Below, piece after piece: positions 12,601 through 25,300 of a DNA stretch of 64,000 nucleotides (position 1 is its first letter; each line of letters opens with the position of its first letter). The DNA comes from Pempheris klunzingeri. Taxonomy: Eukaryota > Chordata > Actinopteri > Acropomatiformes > Pempheridae. Both the position numbers and the translations under genes were made by a program. The DNA lies in NCBI RefSeq assembly GCF_042242105.1, contig NC_092020.1:12467501-12531500 (forward strand), given 5' to 3'. A model generated the notes under the pieces. It saw nothing but the letters and a program-made list of their open reading frames with translations, did not search any database and had not been told where the DNA came from.

Positions 12601-13993
12601 TGATGAATCCTCTTTGGGCCCTTTTGATCCCAAGCCCCCCCGTGGCCCTGTGCAGCTGATCCGCGAGGGCCACATAACTGACCACGACATGCGCTACAGG
12701 GGTCTCATCTCACTTGGCAGGAATGGCACCATCAATGAGGTTATCATAGCACGGCTGACCTCCAGGCATGATGGGGTGTATGAAATCAGAGACGGGGATG
12801 GCAACCTGGTATCCTCCACCTTATTGCAGGTCATCGGTGAGCGCCAGCTTGTTGTTTGTCAAAATGTTTTTTATTTTCTTATTTTTTTATCGGAATTCTT
12901 TGCTTCCTCACCGTCATCTCTGTGTCTCTACTCTCCCCAGAGAAGGGAGGCAGGTGGCGAGCACTTCTCAAGTCCATCACTGTCCCCTCTGGCATGTTTG
13001 TATCACTGGCTGGTTTCATCCTCTTCATGAAGAGATACCCCAACTGCAGCCTGTCACAGATCATCGCTGGCCTCAGAGCAAACCGCACGCCACCAGCCAA
13101 CCCTCCCAGGGTCAACATCCAGGTGAGGAAATCGGAAGAACCTTGTTTAGTGATCTTCTGGCTGAGATAGCTGTGCAGGTTGGAGGATTGTTTTCATGTT
13201 CTAAAAGTAAATCTGGTCTTTGCTCTGTTTAGTGCTTAGTATGTTTGGTAGTTACATAGAAGATTTATTACTGTTTTTAACTTCAGGTTATTTTGATTTC
13301 AGCATGTTCTTCAGCAAAAAGAGGGAATACAAAGAATTCTGCATGATTCATAATTGAGTTCTATGTGTGTCTGTGTATGTTTGTTTGTGCAGGACTACAG
13401 CCAGCCCAGCCCTCAGCCCGCAGCCTTCTACAGTCACTGTCAGCAGCCTGGAACACCAAGAAAATGGACTCCAAGAGCCAGTCCTACTCATAATGTAAGA
13501 CTGATCAACTGAGCTTAACGACTTAGCAGGGTTTGTCTCTTTGCTTGAAATTGTTAAATTGCATTGAGTAGTACATTTGGATTTCCAGGGTTACAGTCCT
13601 GTTAGGGTAGGAACCCCGAGAGCTCACAACCAGGAAGCTCACAGATTGGCAGCTGAGAACTCCCCAACTCATAATGCAACTGCTGAGGTAATACTACACT
13701 TCAGATGGGAGTAGTTGTGCATCATAGATTGAGGTATTTCTGAAACACAATGTTTTCATTCCTCGTCCCAGCAGGACACATCTAATGAGGAAGAAAGACG
13801 GATTTCCTTTTCGGTGCCCGGGGCTTCAGACTGCCTCCACTCTTCTGAGGAATGTGTCCAATTCAAGATCAAGAAAAATAAAGACAAAGAAAGATCAAAC
13901 AACTCACAAGAGTACTTTTCCACACTGCCACTAGACGTGGACAGCTCTGAGTCCTGCAGTGTTTACACTTCGGACAAACTGAACTTCTTATGA
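9695..13993 (+). CDS. Three-domain Ig-like type I membrane protein, gene C
   Basis: Exons: 9695-9746 (signal peptide MSSCVLLTALFTLPFAV), a candidate 15-nt microexon 10850-10864, 10953-11083, 11174-11309, 12035-12319, 12498-12836, 12941-13122, 13393-13494, 13589-13687, 13775-13993. This gives 519 residues (514 without the microexon); both versions are in frame. Domain 1 (about 23-111) is split by a phase-0 intron, as in gene B. Domain 2 (112-206) has EFYP, LWNRTDP and DQGNYTVKD. Domain 3 (207-319) has IFTP and HDGVYEIRD. A transmembrane segment (about 331-349) and a tail of about 170 residues follow, rich in Pro, Ser and His and encoded by small phase-0 exons. No domain has the ordinary Ig disulfide. 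The tail differs entirely from that of B and has several tyrosines (DYSQ, FYSH, GYSPV, EYFSTL, VYTSD), none in a textbook ITIM. A receptor role is inferred. Confidence 0.88.
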
Positions 13994-14750
13994 AACTGAG
14001 AACTGGAGCTGAATGAGGAGCTGAAGAAATGCAAGGCATGGAGAGGCTACAGTATAGGATTCTCAGATGGAGTGAAGCTGTTGTGGAAAAGAAAGACTTC
14101 ACCTGTGCCTTTTGCATCTTAGCCTAGTTTTAATGATTTGATATCAATATTGCATGTCATTTACATGTGATTCTAATGAATCTGAAGCATGAATTGAGCA
14201 TTAGCCTATCTAATATTACATATTTCTTGACACTGTTGATGGTGCTCCTGAAATCTCCTGCTGTTATCTACCTCTAGACCCTCAGGACCAATATGATCTG
14301 CACTGTATTTACTGGGTGTTGGTAAGTGTATGTTTGTGAGAGTACTGTAATCTCTAGGGCTATGTAGAAATTAGAGTGACACAAATGTTTGCAAAAGGGA
14401 TTTCTTACATAATGTACAGTAACAGAGAGTTAGCTGATGTGTTTTTCTCCATCCATCATGTTAACCATTCCTGACTGCAACAGCATGTAATTATCATATT
14501 AAATGTCTGTCTGCAGTTCATTGATTTTTTTTCAGTGATGTAGTGTATTTACCCTCAAGGTAATTCTAATACTACTTTTGTGAAATGTAACATGTTCCAC
14601 CAAATATTGCAATAACCTATTAGTCTGTTAGTCTGTGTACAGGATGATATCTTATCACCAAATCAAAGAAAAGAGGTTGGACTGCTGCTGTGATATTTTT
14701 GCATTATCAAAATGTCATCTCTCAAAAAATAAAATGCATCTTTAACACAC
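13994..14750 (+). other. 3' UTR of gene C
   Basis: It follows the TGA at 13991-13993. An AATAAA is present at about 14727 in a run AAAAAATAAAATGC, giving a likely 3' end near 14750. Confidence 0.55.
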
Positions 14751-15012
14751 ATTTGAGCTGTAACTATTGATTGTTGCCATCATTTTTTAAATGGATTGCT
14801 TGCACATAAATTGTCAGGAAAAGTGAGAAATGTCCATCACGCACTCAAATGTCCATGTGCACGAGTCAAAAACTCTGAAATATTCAACTCCTTCAAATGT
14901 TAACCTAAAAAATCAGCTTATGGTCACAATTTAAAAGTTGTTAACAGATATCATTTCCACCTGTCCCCTACCTCTACCTTTTTATTGCATTGATCAGGGC
15001 ACTGATATGATT

Positions 15013-15237
15013 CCGGCGGTAGGGGGCAGTGGAGCCCCAGTGCGCACTGGGCGCTCAGTCATCGGAAGAAAGCGTAGAAGAAGAAGAATCCCGTTTGTAG
15101 CGGCAATGAAAGGACAGCGTGCTACTTCTAAATCGAGTAAAACATAAGTAAAGTCCTCATTAGCGGTAATAACTATCAAAGCACAGGACGAACAAACTCC
15201 CATCTGCTCAAGAGACTCAAAGGACTGCTCCGGGAAA
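15013..15237 (+). promoter_or_regulatory. prpf19: prpf19 promoter and 5' UTR with a CTCF-like motif
   Basis: GGCGGTAGGGGGCAGTGG at 15015-15032 resembles the core CTCF motif. The sequence up to the ATG at 15238 is GC-richer than its surroundings and has no splice acceptor, so it is probably contiguous 5' UTR and core promoter. Confidence 0.4.
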
Positions 15238-18200
15238 ATGTCTTTGTTTTGTGCAAGTGAGTTAAGTTGAATTCATTCATACGACGGAGGCAATGCAACC
15301 CTATGCTAGCTAGGCATCGCGCTAATGCTACTAGCTAAGTTAGCTAACGTTAGCGGCCACGCACTGCCGCCTTCTACCCATGGATAGTTGGTCGGTCTGA
15401 GTTGTGGTTATTTTATTGTTGGTATCGTGCGGTTTTTAAGATGCAAATTCGTTTTATCCAGTCTCCAACGAGGTGCCGGAGCATCCGTGCGTCTCTCCGG
15501 TGTCCAACCAGGTGTTTGAGCGCCGGCTGATCGAGAAGTACATCGCAGAGAATGGGACGGACCCGATGAACGGACAACCCCTGTCTGAGGAGCAGCTCGT
15601 AGATATCAAAGGTAAGATCCAAACCCAGGTGCCAGTCTACACCGGGCGATAGTTAATGCAGTTTGATATGACAGCCCTATAAATAAATCCATTCCCATGA
15701 TGTTATAATGCTCAGTCGTTTCGTGTTCAAGTTTGAGGTGGCCTTTATTTGCTTTGGATTATGCTGAGCACAGTTGTGTTCACCCCATTTATATCGATGC
15801 GGATGTGCTAAATCACTCAGTATAACGCAGAACTATTCAGCTGCGACACAAACCGCCACCTTTGAAATGAATCAATATCTCTCTGTTATGAACTGTGAGC
15901 TAAGCTCAACATTACAACCTTTATGGAAATGATTAATTGTAGGGTTGTTGTATGAAACTGATTTTAGCTAAAGTTAGGCATAAAGTGGGACATGAGAGGG
16001 GGCTTTAAACATTTAATGTTAATCTGGCATTATTTGCAACCTTGTGATGTACTTGATCCAAAAACTAATTCCCTGTTGTAGACTTGTTCCTATTCTGCAG
16101 CAATTGTTCTTCAAACCATAACAATTCCTATTAATAAACAGGACTACCTTGATAAATTAACATGTACATTAACTTTTCTATTTTTTTAGTGTCTCATCCT
16201 ATTAGACCAAAGGCACCATCAGCAACAAGCATTCCTGCCATTCTCAAGTCCCTTCAGGATGAGTGGGTAAGTATTTATAACCTACCTTGAGGAGGCAGAA
16301 ATCCACAACAAAACACCTTCGTGCTGTAAAAGTTGCCCAGAATTTGTGCTGACTTTTACTTTCAAGGTGGTTTCTCATCATGCCATTGCTCTTTTCCCCA
16401 TCTGATTCGTACCAATAAATTGAAACATATTGCTCCCTGGTTCTTCAAAGGCACTTGAGGAATTACGAGCAAAGTGTGTATTTGAGAAGAGCCAGTAATA
16501 CAACAGTAACTTAGAGTTGCTTTTTCTTTTTTTCCCCTTTTGAATTATTGATTTCAGGCAGTGAAATCTTTCATGTTTTCTCTTTCTGTTCTAGGATGCT
16601 GTTATGCTTCACAGCTTCACCCTGCGGCAGCAGCTGCAGACGACTCGCCAAGAACTCTCACACGCCCTCTACCAACATGATGCCGCCTGCAGAGTCATCG
16701 CTCGACTCACCAAAGAGGTCACTGCTGCGAGAGAAGGTGGGTTGACTGCATGCCGTCTGTTGCAAGGCATAATTCCAGTTATAAACCAGATAGAACAGCT
16801 TTTATACGATCATCAACTCTCTCCAGAATCTGTTCCACACCAATATGAGCTCAGAGATAATATTGTGAGAGCATGTTCTTTTTTAACGGTTCTATTTCCT
16901 TCTTCCAGCTCTTGCCACACTCAAACCCCAAGCTGGCTTGGTTGCCCCTCAGGCGGTGCCTGCCTCGCAGCCCGCTGCAGCGGTGAGTGATTGACTTTTA
17001 ATTTCAGTCAATAAAACACTGATCAAAAATGCTTATTGAAATTTTTGCCACACTTCCTCCTAACATTCTCTGCATCTCAGGGTGCTGGTGGAGAGCCTAT
17101 GGAGATTAGCGAACAGGTGGGAATGACCCCAGAGATCATCCAGAAGGTAAGATTTTTGCTTTTACCTGTATAAAACTTTATGCGCCTACAAACCTTGCAT
17201 TTTTTTTAATCAACCTAATATGCCTGTTTCTGTTTGCAGCTTCAAGACAAAGCTACTATCCTCACTACAGAAAGAAAGAAGGTATTTTGCTCTTTTATTC
17301 AGCGGCATTATACCCATTTCTCCTGGAATATCTCAATGTAGTGTAAACACTTGTTTTACCACAAGTCTATAATTGTTGTGGTACTAAAACAGCTTTTAAC
17401 CACATCATTGTATTTCTCCAGAGAGGAAAAACTGTGCCAGAGGAGCTGGTTAGGGCTGAGGATCTTAGCAAATACCGCCAAGTGGCCTCGCATGCTGTAA
17501 GTATAAATCTGTGAATCTGAGTATAAATTACATTTTTCTCTTTTTAATCAGAAGCCTGAAAGAGTGTTTTGATTTATTGTACATAGTGTCTTAATGCTCT
17601 CTCTTTGTTGCCTTCAGGGTCTTCATAGCGCCAGTGTCCCTGGTATTCTGGCTCTGGATCTGTGTCCTTCAGACACCAACAAAGTTCTCACCGGTAGATT
17701 GGTTTCATCCAATGCTCAGCTACATGTTTCATTTTAAATGTTTCTGTGATTTGTTTACACCCAACAAGTCACTGGAAGACTTTACTTTGATATGGACCCT
17801 CTGGTGTTCTTCAGGTGGAGCTGATAAGAACGTGGTGGTGTTTGACAAGAACGAGGAGCAGATTGTGGCAACACTCAAGGGTCACACCAAGAAGGTCACC
17901 TCTGTCATTTACCATCCATCCCAGGTAATGTCTTTACTTTGTTGCAAACATCAACCAATCAGATCTTTTTCCAATAAATCCAATTATCTATTAGTCAAAC
18001 TCATTGTTTGCCCTTTTTGTTTTTTCCTACCCTCGCTCCCTTGCTGTCCCCTCTAGTCCGTGGTCTTCTCTGCGTCTCCGGACACCACCATCCGTGTGTG
18101 GTCCGTCACCGGGGGCAACTGTGTCCAAGTGGTGCGTGCCCATGAGGCAGGTGTCACTGGACTCTCCCTACATGCTACCGGGGACTACCTGCTCAGCTCC

Positions 18201-19570
18201 TCCGAGGATCAGGTATGTGTGCAGCTTGATGGAAATACCAACACACCTCATACTGTATTTAACACGGAAATACAAGTCATCTCCTCACTGCGTAAGTGCA
18301 CCACTACATTGACTTTTCCCTCCATTCCAGTACTGGGCTTTTTCTGATATCCAGACTGGTAGGGTCCTCACCAAAGTCACTGATGAGAGCGCTGGCTGTG
18401 GTAAGTGCCTTCATGTTGACTCGTGTTTGTCATGTTTCACGTTTGGCAGTCTGAATAAATGTCCTCTTGTTCCAGGTGTTAATGTTTCTGTCTGACCCCT
18501 ACAGCTCTCACCTGTGCTCAGTTCCACCCCGATGGTCTCATTTTTGGCACTGGGACGGCCGATTCCCAGATCAAGATCTGGGATCTGAAGGAGCGCACCA
18601 ACGTGGCCAACTTCCCCGGCCACTCTGGCCCCGTCACCTCCATTGCTTTCTCTGAGAATGGATACTATCTGGCCACAGGTTAGAGTTTCTAACAGCATTT
18701 TTACACATTGTAGCCGATGATCTTTGATGTGTAAGTGTGCTACATCAGGTTAAAAAGTTGCAGTTATATTATTTATTTTATAATATTAAAAAATTGCACA
18801 CACATCACATTAACCTGTCCATTGACTGACAAAACCTTAAAATGCTTTTAGCATCTTCAGCATCCTCAGTGTTTTTACACTGAAGGGATCTCAAATTGTA
18901 AATGTATATATTTAATTGGCTGTTTATTTTGACCCAAACATCCTTGTCTGTTGCTGTGCTCCAGGTGCCCAGGATAGCTCTCTGAAGCTGTGGGATCTGA
19001 GGAAACTGAAGAACTTCAAGACTATCACTCTGGACAATAACTATGAGGTAAGCTCTTGTTCGTAGTTTATGTAATCTCTTTGGCTTATAACCGGGACCCG
19101 AGTACTCAATTTTGGGCCATCTCATGTGAAACTGTGCGCTGGTATGACAAACAAAGTATGGCAAACAGTAAGTTGACTCACAAATGTCCTGTCAGTGAGT
19201 TTCGCTACCATGGTGAGCATGTAAGGATTTTGATCTCACTCCCTATTCAGGTGAAGTCCCTGGTGTTTGATCAGAGCGGTACCTACCTGGCTGTAGGAGG
19301 GTCTGACATCCGTGTCTACATCTGCAAGCAGTGGTCTGAGGTCCTGAACTTCACAGGTGAGGGGAAAACAAAACAATTTATCTTGTCAAATGTTCATCTC
19401 GTCTGCATGTGATGTTTTTTTTCCTGAGAAGGTATGAGATTTTTAACCTTTGTTCGTTCTCTCTAATTGTAGACCATACAGGATTGGTGACTGGAGTGGC
19501 CTTTGGAGAGAACGCTCAGTTCCTGACCTCTGCAGGAATGGACAGAAGTCTCAAATTTTACAGTTTGTAG
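15238..19570 (+). CDS. prpf19: Pre-mRNA-processing factor 19 (U-box E3 ubiquitin ligase)
   Basis: Sixteen exons: 15238-15256, 15462-15611, 16190-16266, 16595-16736, 16909-16982, 17081-17146, 17240-17281, 17422-17496, 17618-17693, 17815-17924, 18057-18212, 18331-18400, 18505-18678, 18965-19047, 19251-19356, 19473-19570. They encode 505 residues; the human protein has 504. The N-terminus ([19 protein letters not shown]) starts the U-box (about 2-70). A coiled-coil ([17 protein letters not shown] region) drives tetramerisation in this family, and a WD40 propeller runs from about residue 205 to the end (WSV, WAF, IWDL, LWDL repeats), finishing LKFYSL. The protein is the scaffold and ligase of the NineTeen complex, which ubiquitinates PRPF3 and supports spliceosome activation and the DNA-damage response in the nucleus. 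The match to human is near-complete and nothing is broken. Confidence 0.97.
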
Positions 19571-20310
19571 AAAAAAGATAAATTCAGGATGAAGGGAGGA
19601 AGACAACCGGAAGGAGGATAGAATGGTCTGAATGTCTGAGCAGTCACTATACGGGCCGCAGATTTGGCATAGACCTGTAATTTCTAGAAAAAGAGAGAGG
19701 AAAAAAATAACTGCTAACTTTGCTTCACTAGTGTGTTTGTCCTTATGTCCAGGAAGGAGATCCCATAAAATTGTCTGCTTTATGAAACCACAGCAGCATG
19801 GTTAGGATGACATGTTTGTTGGCATTGTAAGTCTAAAATGTAAATGATGTGATACAAGATACAGAAGCCAGTGTAATCTTCCTGTCTGATTTGCCAGCAA
19901 ATATGATTTTACTGTAGTATTTTCTTTTTGTGTGTGAGTGGGGGAGTCTAAAGTTGCTTGTAATACAACTCCAAAGTGTTGTAGTACACTGTTGGGAACT
20001 ATAATATAATTGGTGTGACATCAATCTGCTTTGCTTCTTAATGTAGAAGAGCTTCATTACAGTATCTTTAGGGTAAGAAGAAAATACATCTGTAGTGATG
20101 TAAAGCAAAGCTAAGCAAAAAACAGGTGTATGAGATTCACGTTCCTCTGGAAATTTTAGTTTTCTTGAACTGCCATTCAATTTAATTTCCTGTTTCATTT
20201 TTTCCATTTAAGCTTTTGTCTTTTTTTTTCGAATTGTATATTTCTCATTACGTGCTATTTTACCTGTTGCAACTCTGCCCTTTTACAATAAAATAAAATA
20301 TCTTTTGTAT
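19571..20310 (+). other. prpf19: prpf19 3' UTR
   Basis: AT-rich non-coding sequence after the TAG, ending with AATAAAATAAAAT at 20287; cleavage is probable near 20310. Confidence 0.65.
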
Positions 20311-21240
20311 TGCCATTCATTGTTTGTCACATCTGGACCAGCGGCAGTCACCTCTGCAGGAATTGAAATAATTTCACTTTACCTTAGTTTACAGACATTT
20401 TCTCAGTCACAAACTAAAGTTGCTCAGAGTGCTGATAGCTGCCTTGTGATATTGACCTGCTTTGCTTATTTTGAACTTCACGTTTGAGCATCACTACACA
20501 GATTTGTGCAGTTTGACACCATAAGGCTGTTTTCACATTAGTCTACTGCAGATTGACACTTTCTGTGTCCACTTTAAAACTTAAACTTTAAAGGCAACAG
20601 GCACTCTGAGCAATGACTTGATTTTGTGACACCAGTGTGATGTGGATAATTGAAGCTATCAGTGCACAGACATTGAGAATGGACTTCTCTGTCAGGTAGG
20701 AGACTTTTCAAATGAAACCCGTTCCACTTTTTTTGCAAAACATAACACTATTATTTTTAAAAACATATCTGGAAATGGTCTTGAATGTTATCAAAGTCAT
20801 GTCCAAACTAACTAAACACTTTTTAGAAGGTGAAGTTAATACGTGTTTACTAGTTTGGCACCAAATGTGTTACATTCTTTAGTGTTGAGAGCTTAAAGAC
20901 GTCGCTGCTCTTTGCACTATTGAGTAAAGCACCAAATGTCCACAGTGTGGGGCGCATACACAGTCTATGTAGTGAATAAGTGAACTCAGAGAGGGTTTCG
21001 GACACAGCCGAGGACAAATGAGAGTCACGCCATTTATTTAATTATAGTGTTGCCTAGCAACTGTTGTTTAGCAAACCATCCGCTCCACACATGATGTCTA
21101 TTAGCTTCAGCGAGGGGGAGAAATAAAACTTGACCTTTAGCTGAGGTTTGTCGTGAAATCCGGCTACTAGGACCTCACCGCCATTTAAGTAGAAGAAAAA
21201 ACCTCGACCTCTCGCGGCCAAATGAGAGCCGAGCTGCTGG
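20311..21240. other. Intergenic between prpf19 and tcirg1
   Basis: No gene is seen. The right part (from about 21170) becomes CpG-richer towards the tcirg1 promoter. Confidence 0.5.
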
Positions 21241-21397
21241 CTGTCACGTGAGGCCGCAGTAACGTGACTCTCCCAAACAGGAAGTGTGAGACGGTGAACT
21301 TCTCATAAACACGTCTGGTTCGCAGTCACCGGTGTGACGGTCGGTGCGGCGCTGGACAGGCTGAGAGACGGCAGGTTGGAATCCGGCGGGCAGACAG
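21241..21397 (+). promoter_or_regulatory. tcirg1: tcirg1 promoter and non-coding exon 1, with CLEAR-like E-box
   Basis: GTCACGTGA at 21243-21251 matches the TFEB/TFE3 CLEAR element used by lysosomal and V-ATPase genes. A second ACGTGAC lies at 21272. The GC-rich leader ends at a GACAG/GTGAGG donor after 21397, and the next exon begins at 22350, 19 bases before the ATG. Confidence 0.5.
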
Positions 21398-22368
21398 GTG
21401 AGGTGTCTTTGCTTTAGCGTCATTTTGTGGTCATGTGAAGCTGTTTTCTGCCTCTGTCCGACATGTGTGGGCTGCTATTGTCACCAAACCACCGAGCTAC
21501 CTTTTCTTTTCCTCATGGGACTTCCCCAATCAGACAATTTAGGACTTTCTTCATGTTTTAACGTTACGTCTTTTGTAGCTTGTCTGTTTGCCTCGTTTAA
21601 TCGACACGGCGGGCCACTAAAAAACGAGGCTCTGTCCTGCTTCTCGTTATTTTGGCGAATTAATTTAATTTGGATGTACTGACAGAGCCAGACGCTTTGT
21701 AGAAACAGTTGGAGTTATTAATTGCAGTGTTCCTAAAAGAGATTTCTTTCAAGACTTCAATACCTCCATTAGTATTCATTAATATGTATAACTTCATAAC
21801 TCAAAAGAGCTCTACAGCGCCGCAAAACACAGCCACCAAAATCACCACAAACATTAAACTCTCTCCAAAACACTTATTAAAAACTGAACCATATAACCTC
21901 CATAAAGGTGGGATTTAGTGCATCAGTTGTAGCTGGGTGGAGGTAATAAACTGGCCACTGACTATACTTCTATGCGGTACATAGGAATCGTTTTTTTGTT
22001 TTTTTTTTGTATTAGTTTTGTAGAGAGGTTTTACTCTCAAATGAAAACACTGTGAGCTTGTAATATTGGCAGAAATGCGCTTGTGCAAGCATGGAAATCC
22101 CACCTGATGATCACAGTCAGGAGAACTTGATGCTTCCCTTTTTCTTCAGTGTCCATGCACAAGCTTCTGTATTGTTAGAGAGGCTTTTATTGTCCTAACA
22201 GATGCCCTCAGTGAACCTTTTTTTTTTTTTTTTTTTACTGCCTCTCTGCTCTTCACTTTCTCAATAAAATCCCCCACTTCTCAATAAACTGTAGTATTTT
22301 GACTGCGTTGCCAATTTTTAGACAAAATATTAATTTGGACTTGTTTCAGTGGTTTTGCGCAGGCAGCA

Positions 22369-25300
22369 ATGGGTTCCATGTTTCGCAGTGAAGAGGTGTG
22401 CCTGGTGCAGCTTTTCCTTCAGTCCGGCTCGGCCTACAACTGTGTCAGTGAGCTGGGAGAGCTGGGCCTGGTTGAGTTCAGAGATGTGAGTAACTCCCGG
22501 TTTAGTTCTTGGTTCATGACCTTGTGGTGAAAAGCTCAGTGTCCAGTACAAATGGAGGCCCGTTAGCCTCCTAAACTACTCAACTGCTGTTTGGGCCACA
22601 GTACTTTTCCATGTGCAACCACTTTGCCCACATTTATGGCTTCTTCACCTGCAAATGGAGGATTTCACCCCTGTTTTTATGTAACGTAATGTTTGTCACA
22701 TTACAAACATCTGATTGTTATTCTAACTTTCAGTAATGCACAGTAATTGGCTTATTCACAACTAAATTTGATTATCTTGTATTTGGTACTTTATGAAGTC
22801 ACTTTGGGACTTTCTCAGCTTTGAAATGGTGAACTGATGATTGCTCTGAGTCATTATGAGACACAGCTAAAGTTTCCTTCTCTCTTACTGTGATCAGATG
22901 ATCACGAGTAACCGTACTGCTCTCCTCCTCTCCCCTCTGCTCTGATGTTTTAGTTAAATCCGAATGTGAACGCCTTTCAGAGGAAGTTTGTTGGCGAGGT
23001 TAGACGATGCGAGGAACTTGAGAAAACATTTAGTAAGTATTACCTCATTGGTCCCTCCTATGCTTTAATCCACGTCCTTTATTTATTAGATTTGAGTAGT
23101 TTTCCCTTTTGCCCTTTCTGACCTTCTTTATCTGCCCTTCAGCCTTCCTCGAGCAGGAGATCAATCGCTCCCTATCTCCACCCATGAAGGGTCCTCTCCC
23201 TCCTCCATGCCCGACACCTTTGGCCCCTCAGCCCCGTGAACTCATCACCATAGAGGAGGAGAGTGAGAGGCTGGCCAGGGAGCTCAAAGAGGTGAGTGTT
23301 TAGAACAATGCAGTGATAATTACATTAAAGAACAGCCTCTGTGCTGTTATAAGATTAGGTTTAACCTAAGTCTGACAGATATTTTTTTTTCTTTTCCCCA
23401 TGTGTCTCACTAGGTGTCCAGAAACAGAGACAGCCTTCGGGCTCAGCTGACTCAGCTCTGTCAATACAGAGGAGTCCTGACCAAGACACACTCTCTCACA
23501 GCCTCACAGGTGGTAAAAACCACATTTCTGCACAAATTGCTGTATCATTTATTTCCGTCTCTTGAATTCTTGTGCTGTAGTGAGCAAATCTACTCTCTTG
23601 GCTTCTTCTCACAGGCACCACCTCCTGTATTGGAAAGCCAAGGCCTGTTTGATAACCGCCAAGATGTCCACCTCAGGTAGATCTCGTGTGCGTGTGCGTG
23701 TGTGCGTGTGCGTGTGCGTGTGTGTGCGTGTGTGTGCGTGTGTGTGTGTGCGTGTGTGTGTGCGTGTGTGTGTGCGTGTGTGTGTGCGTGTGTGTGTGTG
23801 TGTTAAATTTAACACGTTTCTCCACTTCACCTGCTCTCTCAGTTTTGTGGCAGGAGTGGTCCATCCTTGGAAGGTCCCCTCATTTGAACGGTTGTTATGG
23901 CGGGCGTGTCGCGGTTACATAATCGTGGATTTCAGAGAAATGGGCGATCGACTCGAGCATCCAGATACGGTGGGAACTTTGGGAACAAAGAGGGAATCAT
24001 GGTTTAGATAGATATGACCATTATTTCTGCTCTGCGCACATTTAATGAGTTTTCTTATGGGTGTTTTTTTTACATCCATACCTCATTTGCAGGGGGAAAT
24101 GGTGCAGTGGACAGTGTTCCTCATCTCCTACTGGGGAGATCAGATCGGACAGAAAGTCAAGAAGATATGTGATTGGTGGGTAAATCTTTAAGCAACTTAT
24201 TTCTCTTTTTTTTAAATTTTTTATTATAGATTACTTCGCTGCAGTATTTGTTGAATATTTTTTGATTTCCCCCTCACAGCTTTCGCACACAGACATTTGC
24301 TTACCCCGACAGCACTGCTGAGAGAGAGGAGATCCTCCAGGGACTTCAAGGCAGAATTGAAGATATCAAATCAGTAAGTGTAGTGCGTGTTTATTAAGGC
24401 ACAGAGCACTATTTGTTTCTCACTGATGCTATCACCAGCATTTAAGTTCTCTTTTGCAATGTCTGTATCACTTGAAACTAGTAGAAAGCACAAAAATAAC
24501 TAATCTGTTTTTTCTTCAAATAACTACTTTTATAGAGACGAAAAGTTTTATATTATTAATATAATTATTTTATTGATTTATTTCTAAAGCTGCTGGTGTG
24601 GATTCCTTGAATATCAATGAATTTGCAATGTTTATTTCACTTAAAGTGTAGAATTGTTACTCTTAGAGGTTGTCATGTTTATATAATGGTGATGATTTGG
24701 GTTTGTTCTATGTTTGTCTTTGGTAATCTATATCATGCTTTTGTTAAATTGCTAAAAATAAATAATAAAAAAAGAACTTTTTTTTCCTGCGTAGTCGTCA
24801 ACTTGTTGTTTATGCAGCCAATCTCACTTCCCTCTGCTGCAGGTGTTGGCACAGACCGAGGCCTTCCTGCAGCAGCTGCTGATGCGTGCGGTGGCTGTGC
24901 TGCCCCAGTGGAAGGTGCGGGTGCAGAAGTGTAAGGCGGTCCAGATGGTACTGAACCTCTGCAGCCCCTCCGTCACTGACAAATGCCTGATCGCTGAGGC
25001 CTGGTGTCCCGTTGCCAAGCTGCCTGAGCTGCAAAGCGCTCTGAGAGAGGGAGGGGTAAGACGACAGAGAACAGCAGAAAGTTGTAAATGAGACTTGACA
25101 TAAGTAGACTACCCCATTTCTCACTCTCCATTTTTATCCAACCCTCTTCTCCATCCTCAGAGGAAGAGTGGCAGTGGGGTCGACTCTTTCTACAACCGCC
25201 TGCCTTCTTCCACCCCTCCACCTACCCTGTTTCCCCTCAACTCTTTCACAGCTGGTTTCCAAAACATTGTTGATGCCTATGGAGTGGCCAGCTACCGTGA

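Noticed and set aside
23562-24011. Open frames of Cys-Val or Thr-His repeats on both strands
   Set aside because: They are translations of the GT/GC microsatellite, running into a real tcirg1 exon in the wrong frame.
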